From Linyphia triangularis (lineage: Eukaryota > Arthropoda > Arachnida > Araneae > Linyphiidae): a DNA stretch of 64,000 nt. The stretch covers positions 25,492,688 to 25,556,687 of the forward strand of contig OZ021732.1 in NCBI GenBank assembly GCA_963978545.1, given 5' to 3'. The stretch's first letter is position 1; each line of letters starts with the position of its first letter. Positions 37,222 through 49,653 of the stretch are shown here, in pieces. The notes beneath the pieces were generated by a model. That model saw nothing but the letters and a program-made list of their open reading frames with translations. It ran no database searches and was not told the origin of the DNA. The translations under genes were made by a program, and so were the position numbers.

Positions 37222-38819
37222 CAGTGCTGGAAAAAACGTAAAGGCCAAGCAAAAAAATTTATTATTTTCCCCAACTACATACTGAAATTATATGAAAATT
37301 TATCACAATGTAGAAAATGACAGCTTTAATTACACATACAAATATCTACCGACAAATTGAGTTACTTTTAAAATAAAAATTATAATGATTTTTTAAACAT
37401 GCAAAAATCTGGAAAAAATAATAGGGTCAAGTTCAAATTTATAGTTTTTTTCAAGTTTTTTATTAGTTGTAGTATTATAGTCGTCTGCGGAGTTGCTCAA
37501 ACAAATTACGTAGACGATTCAGAACGATGCTAGAGAGTAATTTAAAGATTTATGAAAATGGGGAGAGGTAAGATATTAACACTGATTGAACAAGGTAAGA
37601 TCCTTAGTTTTAAAAAATGTGGTTTAAGTTCTTGTGATATATAACTAAAAGATAAAGCAGATCTAAGACTGTGATTAATTTTCTAAAAATTAGTGATATT
37701 TACAATCAGTGGAACAGGACGTCCATCTGCATTGACTTCAAAACAAAAGATAGCTATTGTTAGCCGAGCAATACAAAAGAAGCTTTCTTCGACTCAAATT
37801 GTGAATGATTTGAAGCTTTCTTGCACTAGCCGAACTGTGGGAAGTGTGTTATTGAAAAACCCAAATGTAAAATTTAGTAAAATGAAACGTCAACCACCTT
37901 TAAGTAAGAGGCATGAAATTGTACGTCAAGAGTTTAAAAAAAAAAGACAAAAAAAAAAAAAGTATATTAGGATATGAATGGCAAAATGTTTTTTTTTTTT
38001 TTTTTTTTGACGAAAAGAAGTTTAATCTCGATGGCCCAGATGGGTTTAAATACTACTGGCATGACTTTTGGAGTGAACACTTTTTTTTTTCTAAATGTCA
38101 GTTTGGTGGTGGCTACTTGATGATTTGGGGAGGGTTTGCTGGTAAAGGAACAACACCAATTTTTTATCTGAAAACAAAGACAAATTCGGAAGCCTATCAG
38201 GATATTTTAGCAGAAAATTTATTGCCGGATGCTCCTTTAATAACATCTGGAGAATACATCTTTTAGCAGAACAATACGTCTATTCACAATTCAAGCCCCA
38301 CAAAAATCCTGGCTCGAAACTAATCAAGAATAAATGTTTGAGTGGCCATCAAGGAGACTTGACCTGAACCCAAAAGAAAATTTATGGTGCATTATGGTGC
38401 GTGGTATTTAAAGAAATGGTCAAACTTACAACACCAAATATGAACTGAAAATGGCTATTGAAAACAGCTGGAAAAGCCTCTCAAAAGACACTTTGTACAA
38501 ACTTTCGCATTCTATGACAACAAGAATGATTTAATTAATTGAAAAGAATTGAAAGTTATTGGATTATTAGCAGTTTTATACATAATTTTGCGAGTGGCCC
38601 TAATATTTTTTCCAGCTTTCTGTATGTATAGAAGAAAAAAACAAAACAAAAAAAAAAAAAAAAAAAAAACATTTAAGTGAAAAATAATTTAAATTTTTTT
38701 AATGTTTTTGTACAATATAATTAGAATTGTTATTTTTTTAAAATTTGCATAAAATTTATAAATGCATTTGTACGAAAAATGAAGTCTTCTAGTTGGCCTT
38801 AACGTTTTTTCCAGCACTG
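37222..38819 (+). mobile_element. Tc1-type DNA transposon, inactive
   Basis: Ends CAGTGCTGGAAAAAACGT(A/T)AAGGCCA are inverted at both termini (37222-37248 and 38793-38819), about 27 bases long. TA precedes the left end (37220-37221); the right flank now reads CA. Length of about 1.6 kb is normal for the family. The transposase gene is on the plus strand and broken. It lies only 186 bases from the rbm19 terminal exon, antisense to the gene. Confidence 0.9.
37708..38535 (+). pseudogene. Tc1-type transposase, frameshifted
   Basis: The first part has the GRPSALTSKQKIAIVSRAIQ helix-turn-helix region and an HTH-like TQIVNDLKLSCTSRTVGSVL. After a frameshift at an A-rich run (about 37940-37965) the catalytic domain follows. 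It shows DEKKFNLDGPDGFKYYWHD with the first Asp, then FGGGYLMIWGGFAGKGTTPI. A stop replaces the codon before QNNTSIH, where the second catalytic Asp is expected (Q-x-D normally; Asn here). The final WPSRRLDLNPKENLW keeps the NP-x-EN motif with its Glu, but SPDLNP is altered to RLDLNP. Low-complexity T and A runs sit inside the gene. It cannot make an active enzyme. Confidence 0.9.
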
Positions 38820-38926
38820 CATACTAATGGAAAGTATCTAATAATAATTTCTCTCTCATTTAACTATTCCAGTACGATCTTGCGTTACATTACTCTACCA
38901 CCGAATATTTGTTTCAATGTAGTTTC

Positions 38927-38970
38927 ATGACCCAAACTTACGATAAGTACTTATCGTAAGTTTGGGTCAT
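38927..38970. repeat. perfect 44-base palindrome
   Basis: The sequence from ATGACCCAAACTTACGATAA to its exact reverse complement has no spacer; the centre is GTAC at 38947-38950. The flanking bases (C at 38926, T at 38971) do not pair. It could form a cruciform or be the two ends of a deleted inverted-repeat element. Confidence 0.98.
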
Positions 38971-39619
38971 TACTAGTACAACTAAGGATGTTATTTTATA
39001 TGGCTATATTCGTCATTGCTGAGAGACAACTATATACTTTGCTCGATTAAAAAAAGTAGGGTTTTTTTTTACACGAAGAAACAAGATTTATAAAAATCAT
39101 TTTTAAATGGTAAATTTCGGAGGGACAGCATTCTTTTCCCCTTAAATTGCGACATTTTCCTGCATGTCAATTTTTGGAACACTAGCTTCTGGATCTATTT
39201 TAAGGGCCCTTGTATACATGCCAATTTTAAATGTTTCCTATTATTTTAGTTCCTTCCATCCAGTTATTTTCAATTATCCAACAGCACATCGCATTTCAAC
39301 TGGTATTTTTGTTTTCTTTGCGTAACCTTTATTATAGGTCTAGACTGGTCCGAAACGACGCAGACATGGCACAGCTCCCAAACAAAAAACAGCTGAACTT
39401 CACGAGAAAAAAGTGAAAACTAGCAATAAACATCAAATTTTCAAAAAAATTCAGATGTCAAAGCAACTTTAAACCATTATACTATATTGATAAACGGGTG
39501 AATCTAATTAAACCCAATATTCTATTCGTTTAAGCTACATTCAAATACTGAAATTTCGGTAAAAAAAAAAAAGCTGAATTCAAGTGTCCAATGAACTGTG
39601 TCATGTCTGACTACGATGC

Positions 39620-40200
39620 ATCATAATTATGAATGTTAGGCAGAACTTTTTCCAAGAGGACTTTCAAAGGAGAACTGTTCCTCGAGTAAGGGAAAAATCT
39701 AACCCGGCAGTTCGACAATCGAAACCACCATACGAAACAATCTACGTCGAGCCGACTCTTTTATTTTTATTTTTTTTATTTCAAATATGGGCTGAGCACC
39801 AAGCGGTGCTCGTCTGAGACACGAGTTTGGTAACTCCACAGAAGGACTCTGCACACACCCTTTCAGCACTTTACAGACAGTAAAGGACCCTCGGGAAGCA
39901 TCAGTGCAAGTGGTTCAGGGCTCGACTTGACGAAGTCATTAGCGTTAATGCAGTGCGACCCACTTGGAAAGTCCGACACCCCTTTTTTTTTTTAATTCAT
40001 TCTCTTCACACCTTTGGCCACCAGAGAGACGCCCTCAACAAAAAGAGGTGTTGAGTCGCTCGACCGCTAAATTTCCATTTAACACCCTGACAACGGTTGC
40101 GAAGGGAAGCGGTACACTGGAAACAGGATACGCATCGGTAGAACAATGGGTTGTGCTTACTGGACAAGCTGCCACCGAATCTCGCTATTATTGGTAGGAC
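39620..40200. promoter_or_regulatory. candidate regulatory island in rbm19 intron
   Basis: A long GC-richer block of complex sequence between AT-rich flanks, without a recognisable protein frame. It could be a conserved enhancer (for lim1 or rbm19) or an old unrecognised element. The evidence is composition only. Confidence 0.22.
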
Positions 40201-40225
40201 AATGAGAAATGGGTTTTATTTTTGG

Positions 40226-40965
40226 TGAAACATGACGGGGTGGCGCATCCATGCCGATGTTTTGGTATGGGTTCCTTTTTTTTTGTGTATGGATATGTGG
40301 ATCTAACAGACGAGAAAGAATGCTTTTGTGGAAATGAAGGAAGACAAAGAATGACTGGATGAGTATAAGATCGTAACGAAATCCAAAGAGAAAATTTCCT
40401 TAATATTATTTACAAATGTCTTTGGTTTATTTGCTTCATTTTACGACGTCATTACATTTATGGGTTATTATATTTATTAACATAACAATATAGATAGGTG
40501 ATGAAAATGACAGGTTTGATGGCCGAAAGCCTAAATGACCACTGATTTAAAACAGAATAAAAAGACATCCCTGACAAAGAAATCCTTCTAAAATTAAAAC
40601 ACTTATATAGAAAACTTTAATTTTCAGGTTTTGTCATCACTTTGTAGAGAGAAAAACAATTGAAAACGTTTATTTGTTGCAAATGTCAACCACAATAAGT
40701 AGCAAGGCTGTAGTCTTATGCCTTTTCTTTTTTGCAGTGAAACATGACGGGGTGGCGCATCCATGCCGATGTTTTGGTATGGGTTCCTTTTTTTTGTGTA
40801 TGGATACGTGGATCTAACAGACGAGAAAGAATGCTTTTGTGGAAATGAAGGAAGACAAAGAATGACTGGATAAGTATAAGTCTTATGCCTTTTCTTTTTT
40901 GCATGAAACATGACGGGGTGGCGCATCCATGCCGATGTTTTGGTATGGGTTCCTTTTTTTTTTGT
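40226..40965. repeat. three copies of a GAAACATGACGGGGTGGCGC repeat
   Basis: Copy 1 (about 40226-40365) and copy 2 (about 40737-40876) are nearly identical over about 140 bases, through CATCCATGCCGATGTTTTGG, GGATCTAACAGACGAGAAAG and GAAATGAAGGAAGACAAAGA to ATGACTGGAT. Copy 3 (40906-40965) is truncated after GGTATGGGTTCC and its T run. Copies 2 and 3 also share a leader CTTATGCCTTTTCTTTTTTGCA and are 168 bases apart; copy 1 is separated by about 370 bases of other sequence. No coding frame is conserved. Confidence 0.92.
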
Positions 40966-43600
40966 GCATCATGACAGCAATGCTGCTTTGAAAACGAGCG
41001 CTTTTTTAATAGAAATTCATGTAACCATTTCCCCAGTAGAATTCAATGACGCTACGTGACGACCGCTGTATTAAATAGTTGAGGTTGACCACAAAAAACA
41101 CGTTTCTTAGACCGCTTACAACAGAATACGGATATTTTTACTTGTGCTCAAAGAATAGCATTGAAGCATACAAATATGCGCGTTTTTTTTCTTCTTCTTT
41201 CAAACTGAAGCATACGGCGGGTAATTCCCCAACCAGTTCAGATGAATACGCGATCAATGAGATGCAAAATACTTTGTGTGTATTCGAACACACTTTGTAC
41301 GCATATACTTTGAGAAGCATAAATAAATGCGTTATTAGCCATTTAAATTCGGAAAAGTACATATTTTTGAATTAAACTTCCTATCCAATATTTATCAGGT
41401 ATTCGGATCAAACATTTCTAAGCAAGGACAAGTGGTGCGAGTCTTCTGACAGCCTTCGTCTCTCCCCTATAAAGAATATACATAACTATAACCGAAACAA
41501 GTAGATAGTAGTGTACCCCCCCCCCCCCCCAGCGATCCCTTTTTGTTTTGTTTCTGCTCAATGCAGACACAGAATGACAAAACCAGAACGAAAATTCCCT
41601 CCCCTCCCTCACATACATATGTGTTCCGTGTCATCCTCTGAAAGGGAATGGGGGGCGGAGGAGGGTCCTAACGAGACACTGACAGATGGGGACAATGTTC
41701 GACGACAGATTGCATGCTGTTGGAAATTCGCGTAATGAGACGGTTGTTTGGGGGGGAGGGGGAAAGGGTCGTGTAAATAGCATAGAAAGGATTTGATTTC
41801 TCAAAACGAGGATTCGAAGGGATGGAGGTTAGGTCGGAGGGGTTCTGAGGGTGGAAATTGCTTTCGAATTGAAATTTTTATTGAGTTAAGGTCGCGAGTG
41901 AATGAGGGTGCTTGCTGGTTTATGGGCTGGAGGAAGGATGAGCATTTGTATTGACAAAATATTAAGTTGCGTTGGTAAATAGTTATTGGAATAAACACAA
42001 TCTTAACCTGTTGTAAGAGTCTTAAACTACAACAAAAAATTGTACTACAACAAAAAATAATGTTATGCACTCAAGAGAGAATAATTCGTACTTGGGATAA
42101 GTATGCTGCCCGATTCAAATAATCGTTGTGTATAGTATCCTTATAAAATGTTTTGAGTGCTATTCTGACGGGCTTAGTGCAGAAATCGTACCTGCAACTA
42201 AGCACAAATTGAGAAATTGTGGTTTCAAATTTAACAACTTCATCTAGCTAGCATATTAACTTAACTTTTTTAATGTTTTTTTTTTGTGAAGAAAGGACCA
42301 TTAAATTGCCTATTATTTAAGCAACCATAATGTAGAATAAATTACAGAGAAGTATCTGGCAACAATAATTCAGTATTGCCAAGAAAATATGATCTTGGTA
42401 CTTAGCACGGCAGCATCGTCTAACGTCGAAAATTCTCAAATAGTGTAGAACTCAACGAAATGGTGGTATTTCAGAACTTTAATACAAAAATCCTTTTACG
42501 TGCCGTATACCGAGATCTGGAACAATTCAGCGACTGAAGTGTGGTTGGATATAGAAATCTGTGTTATGTTACTGAACAATAATTATGCTACACAATTATT
42601 TTTCAGTAACATCCCGTAATTTTATAGTGGGAGTTATAGTTTCTCTGAACATGAATTTTAAAATACTGCACTAACTGCTGTGATGTCTTTTGGAGTGTTA
42701 TATCAGTTGTATATTCTATGATTGGAACAAACCCTTAGCGTAAATTTTTGGTTTGTAATAACCAAAGGTCATTCAAAGAACAGCAAATATCCACTTGCCA
42801 AGGTTGAAAAAGTGACAAGCTAGTAACCTGAGGAATTTGCGAATTCGGAACACTACATCCGAACACAAAATTGCGTTCTAGAATTCTGGAATGTTCAATG
42901 CTTCAGGGTAACATCCTTGTAAAGTTTCTGGAAAAAGCCGAAGCAGTACGCGATCACAATTTTACTCTGTAACGCCGTGGAATTGTTTTTACAATGAGGC
43001 AAAAAGATACCATAGAAGTATAAAACGCTCTGCTAACAGGAATTAATAATTTTATTTAAAAAAAAAAATTCTTTTAACTCCTATGTATAAAATGATATAA
43101 GCCCAACAAAATGAAAATTTCATTAGCGAAAATATCATTTCGGTTTCTAGTTAAATCAAAATGCCGAGCAGGTTCAACCACGGAACTAAAAAGCACGAAC
43201 CCCCAAACCATCGAAGGATAACTCTGCTGTAGCATAAATCTCAGCCATGACGTTAACACGTGACATCTAAACACGACTGATTCTTTTTTCCACTCTGCGA
43301 AATAAATATTTCATTCTTTGGGTATAGGGAAAGTGCTAGTGTTATTTTGGACGCCTTGATAGTCCCACGCTCTGTCTGTTGAGATGTATGCGTCCCGACT
43401 CGCGGCGTGCTTTTCCAGGGCGTTACACCAGGTAGCGAAAGTAGCTCATGATAAATGGTGCGACACGGAGAACGATTAATGAATGGAATATGACGATGAG
43501 ATTTATTTCAGACTTTCGGTCCTATGTAAAATTTGTGTAGTTCATGCCAATTTTCTCATATAATACATTTCTAAATCCAAACATTTGCATACTTTACTAG

Positions 43601-43970
43601 ATACCAGGGATTAAGGTATTGGTGCTTTTTTAAAAAAATGCCTAAGAATTTTCTTCAATGCTAAAATTAGAAAATGCGGTTTAGCTCTTCTGTTAAAACA
43701 TTTGGTTACAAAATTTGCATAGTCACCAATTTTGTTATTCAGAGATAGTCATTGACCTAAAAGAACTACGAATTGAAGAGTGAAATATATTGATATTTGT
43801 AATAAAATAGCATTATATTTTAAGTTAATAATGATTTCATAGTAAAGAGTTTATTATTATTATTATTAATTAAACATCAAGAGGGATGAAACTCGTAATC
43901 AATTTAGCATTTGCTTAAATAAAAATCATGACTTTAGCTTTTTTGCTCAAGAAATTTCGTATTCCAACTT
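43601..43970 (+). repeat. dispersed repeat, copy 1
   Basis: Aligns in the same orientation with 57945-58315: GGGATTA, ATTTAGCTCTT/GGTTTAGCTCTT, ATATTTTAAGTTAAT-like, GGGATGAAACTCGTAATCA vs AGTAATGAAACTCGTTATCA, TTTGCTTAAATAAAAATCAT vs TTTGCTTAAAAGAAAATTGT, GACTTTAG and CGTATTCC vs TGTATCC. The copies are strongly diverged. There is no coding potential, and ends and class are unknown. Confidence 0.6.
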
Positions 43971-44302
43971 AAACACTGTTCCATACCAAACACAATGTAT
44001 TCGAATGAAAAAAGCTTTTCTCAAATTTGGAAAAGTCGTTCCGAAGTTAGACATAGTTAAATTGTCTATGTTGAACTGATTTTGAGAATTTTTTTCTTCG
44101 CGTTCCGAACTCCATTACCTTAGTTAAATTGTCTTTTGAGAATAGACCGTCGCCAAGGATTTTCATCAGCTCCCTTTACGGCACAGAACAATATAAATAG
44201 AATATATAAGAATTTTAAAAAAATAACGAGAAGCACCTTTTCAAGTTCTATGATAAAATATTAGGAGAAGCGACATTACCCCCTTTTCTTGTTTGACCCC
44301 GT

Positions 44303-44606
44303 CTGTAAAAGAGTTTATACTGTGTATATTAGCTAATGGCAGGAAAGCCCTGACACTACTATAATGACTTATTTTTAAAAATGTCTTCGTCTCATTTTAC
44401 AAAACTCGCATTTGCGTGATTTTCACTAGATATTATAAAGAATTAAAGAACAAAGCCCATTCGATGCCTAGTAGACATTATAACGAAAGGTACCACCTTA
44501 GATTCCGTAGCAAAATTTTTCCAAGGAGAAGTAATGTATACAAACTTTTCTCACTAATATAAACTTGTCCGTAAAAGAGTTTATACTGTGTGCTGGCTTA
44601 TGGAAG
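44303..44606 (+). repeat. two copies of a short dispersed repeat
   Basis: CTGTAAAAGAGTTTATACTG at 44303 and CCGTAAAAGAGTTTATACTG at 44569, each followed by a GCT(A/T)ATGG-type stretch. The first, like a third copy at 54415-54469, continues to GGAAGCCCTAACAC-like sequence. The core GGCTT...AAGCC can form a small hairpin. Confidence 0.7.
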
Positions 44607-46377
44607 TCATGGAATAGGAAGCCATAGAAAAAGAATAATATTATAATTGGGACAACATACTTTCCTCTAATAAAACTCCAAGTTCAAAATTTTTTTACAA
44701 ACTAAAATTATTCTTAAGATATTGTGATGTATGTAAAATATATCCACACGAAAAGAATACAAATAAATGCATATAAAAATAAGTAAAAAGTCAAAAATAA
44801 CTTTTCTCAATTTAGAAAAAAAAATAAAAAATATTCAACTACGTTTTATACACATTTTGGAATAAAAAGTAAAATGGGTTTTTTACGGAATGTTTAAAAA
44901 TTTTCCAGGACCTAATAACTTGAGAATTTTCAGCATTGATTTGTAGATAACAAAAATTCCTACACTTTGAAATACAAAACACACAAAAGTGTATGATTTC
45001 GAAAAGAAACAAATTAATAGTTTTCAATATAAAAATTTAATTAAAATCCGATTTCTAGCAGCAAAATGAAAAAGTTACATTTTCCAACACTCCCAACTAG
45101 ATTCCAGCAATAATCCAGGATACCAAGATATACGAAACTTGCTCAATGAAATTCAGCAAAATACGAATCTTGACGATCCTACATCCCCACCCCATTACAC
45201 ACTGAGATCTAAATCCCATTTGCCTTTAATCGCTTTCCATATCAAAAGGACAAATAAAAAAAGTCTGCCAAGAGTCACAAGAAAGGTAGGTGAAAGATTA
45301 CAGAAGCCCAACAACTCGCACATGAAAAAGAGGCCTGCTTAATATTCCTGTCACGACCGCGGCCTTTTGGTCACAAGCCGATGATGGGCCAGAAGAACGG
45401 CAAAGCGTCCATCAAAGTGAGATTCGGAAGGGCGTCGCGATTCCTAGGGGGCGGATCCTGTACGAAACCCTCACACGCCTAATACTTTACAACCCAATAG
45501 GCTGCAAAGGGCCATAAGAATGTGACGCTCGGAATAATCGATTGTCCATTGCTAGAGGCGGATCTTCGTATCGGACCTTACTTGATGAGACAAATGATAA
45601 ATGTTGTTCATTTAAAAGAAGGTTTAAATGAAGCTTGCTTTACGGGATACATGTAACTCTATCCCAAGGTTTAGGGCAAGATCCGATAACGACTAAAACT
45701 GAAACGGAGCGAAAGGGTGCTGGATTTTGGATGTTTTATTGCTGAAGCGTCAGCGATAAAGGGCGATTGTCTAAACACTGCTGGATTTGAATCCTCAGAA
45801 GTAATTCTAATATCCTCCTGAGACCCACAGCTGTTTGAAACATGATTCAAAGCTGATTTTTATGTATATTATTCTTTTGGGTCTATGTAACGTACTTTTA
45901 ACGTTATTAGGTTTACTATATAAAGATGAGACAAAAAATGAATATCTCCTTAGCTTGCAAAAATTCTGAAATTTAATTGTTCAGATGTGAAATTTAATCA
46001 TGAAAGACTACAAAACAATTTCGCGAGGACGTGATACATAAAAATACTTATCAGTTAAAAATTTTTTGTTCACGTTGAGCATCCAGACATCCGACATCGT
46101 GAGGAAAAAGTCTTAAGTGTCCATTGCTTTCATGTGCTTCGCACCAACTTTTCGTGTCGCCTCTATTGACAGAGGGACTGTTTTTTGCCCTTTCTTTACA
46201 GGCTTTACTTTGTCACAATTGGTGGAACTATCATCAGCTGTAGGACTGAATTCGACTATTTCATGAAAAGAAAAATTATGCGCCCAAAATCCGGTGTGCA
46301 TTTAAATGTACGCGGGGTCTCAGGAGAATATATAACACAACACAGATAGCCATAGGCTGGATTCTTTCTTTTTCTTG

Positions 46378-46572
46378 CCATTGATGCTTCTGAAGAATCG
46401 TGTCTTTTATCACGATTCAGATGACCAGATACTGACACCTTGCATACGAGAGAAGTTTCTCTTTAGGGTTTTAAATCAATGTCTGGCACAATATAACCCT
46501 CGTTCAGCTCTTGTGTAGTATCTGATCATCTGAATCATGTGTTAAGACACGGTTCTTCAGAACCATCAATGG
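46378..46572. repeat. imperfect inverted repeat, arms about 58 bases
   Basis: The left arm (46378-46436) and right arm (46516-46572, inverted) both read CCATTGATG(C/G)TTCTGAAGAA, CGTGTCTT, ATTCAGATGA and CAGATACT, with a spacer of about 80 bases. This may be the two ends of a small foldback element. It sits in a GC-richer island with an unrecognised minus-strand frame (46113-46301). Confidence 0.85.
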
Positions 46573-49284
46573 TTTTAAAGTGCTTGGTAGTATTGGAGAG
46601 TTTTTGGCGTAAAGGTGACACTTCGTCGGTACATCGTTAAATTAAGATCTGTGTTAAAAGGAAACTCCAGCAGAGAGGGGCTTTATAGGAAAACTACACC
46701 GCATACTATTCTTAAATAAAAAATACAAACAAAAAAGGAAATTTCAAATTTTTTTCTTGACAATCGATACTAACTCACTATCACAACCGCACATTGAAAA
46801 AGAATGTAGAGCACCGGCGATACTATATCCCTACGCATTTACCACTAAGAAATAGATTACTGAAAACTTAATTTCGACAAAAAATAAAAGTGGTATTGTG
46901 TTTCGTGAGTCTAAAAATTTAAATATATCGAGAGATGACTCAATGGACAATTCCCGCATATTTTAAAAACGAGTGAAATTAGTTTAAATTTATGAATAAT
47001 TTCTTTCTGATTCCAATTATTTAAGCAAAAGTTCTTTAAAAAAATAGTTATTTAAATATTAAGAAAAGAAACTGACACAAAACAGTACCGAAACCAGACC
47101 GATCAAAATACTCAATAAAATCTATGACGCCAAGAGGTCCTTTCGTTTCTATGGTCAACGCGAGATTTCTGTCAAATAGTTGGCGTTGATTTGATAGATC
47201 ATTGCCATATCCCGCACAGGTTGGCGTGATTTGCGAGAAACTTTTAAAACTAGTTTCCGCTGCTGCATTTCAAACCAAGATGTTTGGGATCTGTTGACGT
47301 CACTTTCAATTCGAGCCGAATGAATCGTTTTCTCGCCAACATCTAACAGGGGAACTTTGATTGCAAATTAAAAAAAGAAAAAGCACATTGAGCAGAAATG
47401 TTTGTGTTTACGGCCTTTTCGAAACATTTAGAATTGAATAAAATAATAATAATAATAAAATGCGGGAATCGTCGATTACGACCGTTGATCACGATACTTA
47501 AATAAGCGATAAGAATACTTATCGCCGGCTTGTAAACTTTCTGCAACACTTGTACCCACCCGTTACGCCTAGTAATATGAGCGCATACTCATAAAAATCC
47601 AGGAAGTTCCGGTGAGAAGCACAACAAGAAAACAATTTTACCTACTTGATGGATGCGACCCAATTTGTCTCGCGCGTCGCAACGCTGAGGAAGCAGTCGA
47701 AATATTTGTCCCTGGCTCATTTGTCAAGAAGACACCCTTTTGCTTATAACGAGGACTTTGACTAATGATGGCGAATACTTTCGGGTCGCGGATTATGTCA
47801 GAGTGAGGGACATGTGAACGAGTGTAGGGTCGAACAAGCATGTCAGTGTCAAAAGGGGCCGAGATGGGTTTCTTGTAACGTTAAAATCTCGATTATCGGG
47901 CATTTGAGGGATTTGGATGTTGGCAGTTACGTCGATATTCAGATGTCAACAAAACGGGATAACTAAATTAAACAATGAGATGTCATATTTGGCAAAGTCG
48001 ATCACATGACAAGCTACTATCAAGCAAATGTAGTGTTTTTCGTTTTCTTTTAAGGGACTGGATATTGATTGCCAAGTCTTCGTCGCTAATTTAAGTGTGA
48101 TTTAGTATTGAAAACATTTTCATAATATAGAAACAATTGTGAAGTGTAATAATATTAAATGAATTTAACACTCAAAAACGATTACTCAAACTATATCACT
48201 TTACATAATATATTGTGATGGCTTGATTGAGTTTCTAGTAAGTATACCCATCAAAGGATTAAGTATAATTATCTTAATGAAGGTATAAATTGAAATGATA
48301 GTTGACAGAAGTTTCTTTCTAAACTTTTTTTTTTTTTTACATCTATTTCGATAGTTACACACAAAAAATATTTTTTATTAAACATATGAAATGAAAATTA
48401 AGAGAAGCAAATATGACACACACAAAAGGTGCGGAACGATATGACTGGGAAATTATGATTTTTTGCTCTTACATCAGGTAATTAATAGCGAAAATTCCTC
48501 GACAAATCCCAAAAATTTACAGAATTTGAAAATGTTCCCCAGTTTTTTCTGTTTCTGTACACAATTATCTTACTCACAATGGTAAGAAATAAGTGCTAGA
48601 AAATTTGAGAACAAAAATCCCTGGTTTATTACAAATAAATGTTGTGCAACTTAAATAAAGAACACAGAATAAATTAATCCTGCAAGTTTTTTTATTTCCT
48701 TTCACTGTTTTTTCAATAACAATTAAGAATACAGCTCCCACGTCCTTTTCAAAATTAATTCCAGTTCAGTAACACGAATACCACTTTTCATGCCAGTACT
48801 TATAGTTATTTTAATTCGATCAAACAAAATGGAAATTCATAATTGAAAGGCTAGGTGGACGAAGTGGGTATGTGGTATTTGAAATCTGAGTTTTCACAAT
48901 GAATGAGGGTATGTGTTTAAGACTAACTTCAGACACTTATCCTGGATTTCTAAATTGCTTAGCGACATTTATTTTGACTAATGAAAAAGGCATGTTAACT
49001 ATAAAACAAAAGAAGCAAAACAAAAGAAAATACTTTAAGAGGTAATATCTCAATATCCAGTTTTTATTACATACCTCCTTTATCCACTTACTACCACTTC
49101 ATAATTATCCGTACTTGGTAGAAAAAAAGACGAAATGGAACAAATTTGGACGCTTGATAATTCACATAATGAAGAGATTTGAAACCGAAATAGAATCAAT
49201 GTCTGTCAATAAGACAACACCCCTAACAAAACAATTGTCGGACATAAAAAAAAAGTTTTAAAGCCAACGAACATGCTTTAACGA

Positions 49285-49653
49285 ATGCCAAAATACCATA
49301 CGTCGATTTGTAAATATCTAACCAGCGTACTTAATTCGCTTTCGACGTTTGAACAAAAACTTTTTTTTCCCAAAAAATTTTATATAAAAAAAAAAGAAGT
49401 CCGGAATATTCTGCAAATTGCTTCCAAGTTGCTAGGAGGGAACCTTGAAGTAGCTGACTTCAAGAAACAAGCAGGGAGTGGATGGTCTATTCATCAAAAT
49501 GTCAAATGGCCCAGCTTCCAGCGTGCTACTGGGAAGAGAACGTCCCACACCCTCTTTGCATTCCGGCAACAACTCAACCCGACACCCTCAGACATGATGG
49601 GGGGATATTTTGATAGATCCCCCCTCCCCAGAAGCTGTTCTGTGTTGCGTTAA
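49285..49653 (+). other. 122-codon open frame, unrecognised
   Basis: The longest otherwise unexplained open frame in the rbm19 intron. Its second half (from about 49430) lies in a GC-richer island and reads SKLLGGNLEVADFKKQAGSG then WSIHQNVKWPSFQRATGKR. I recognise no domain, no signal peptide and no transposon similarity. The first third is low-complexity Lys/Phe from A/T runs. The GC rise may reflect a conserved non-coding element instead of a gene. Confidence 0.15.

Larger units (their letters stand above)
38820..40225. other. rbm19 last intron
   Basis: Contains a 44-base perfect palindrome (38927-38970) and a GC-richer, complex block from about 39620 to 40200 with a GAGCACC-aagc-GGTGCTC hairpin near 39795. 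No exon recognised. Confidence 0.55.

Noticed and set aside
46113..46438. Two minus-strand frames as a hidden rbm19 exon
   Set aside because: No RRM or RBM19-like sequence, no fitting splice sites, and the exon at 55419-55545 already joins in phase to 36951-37036.
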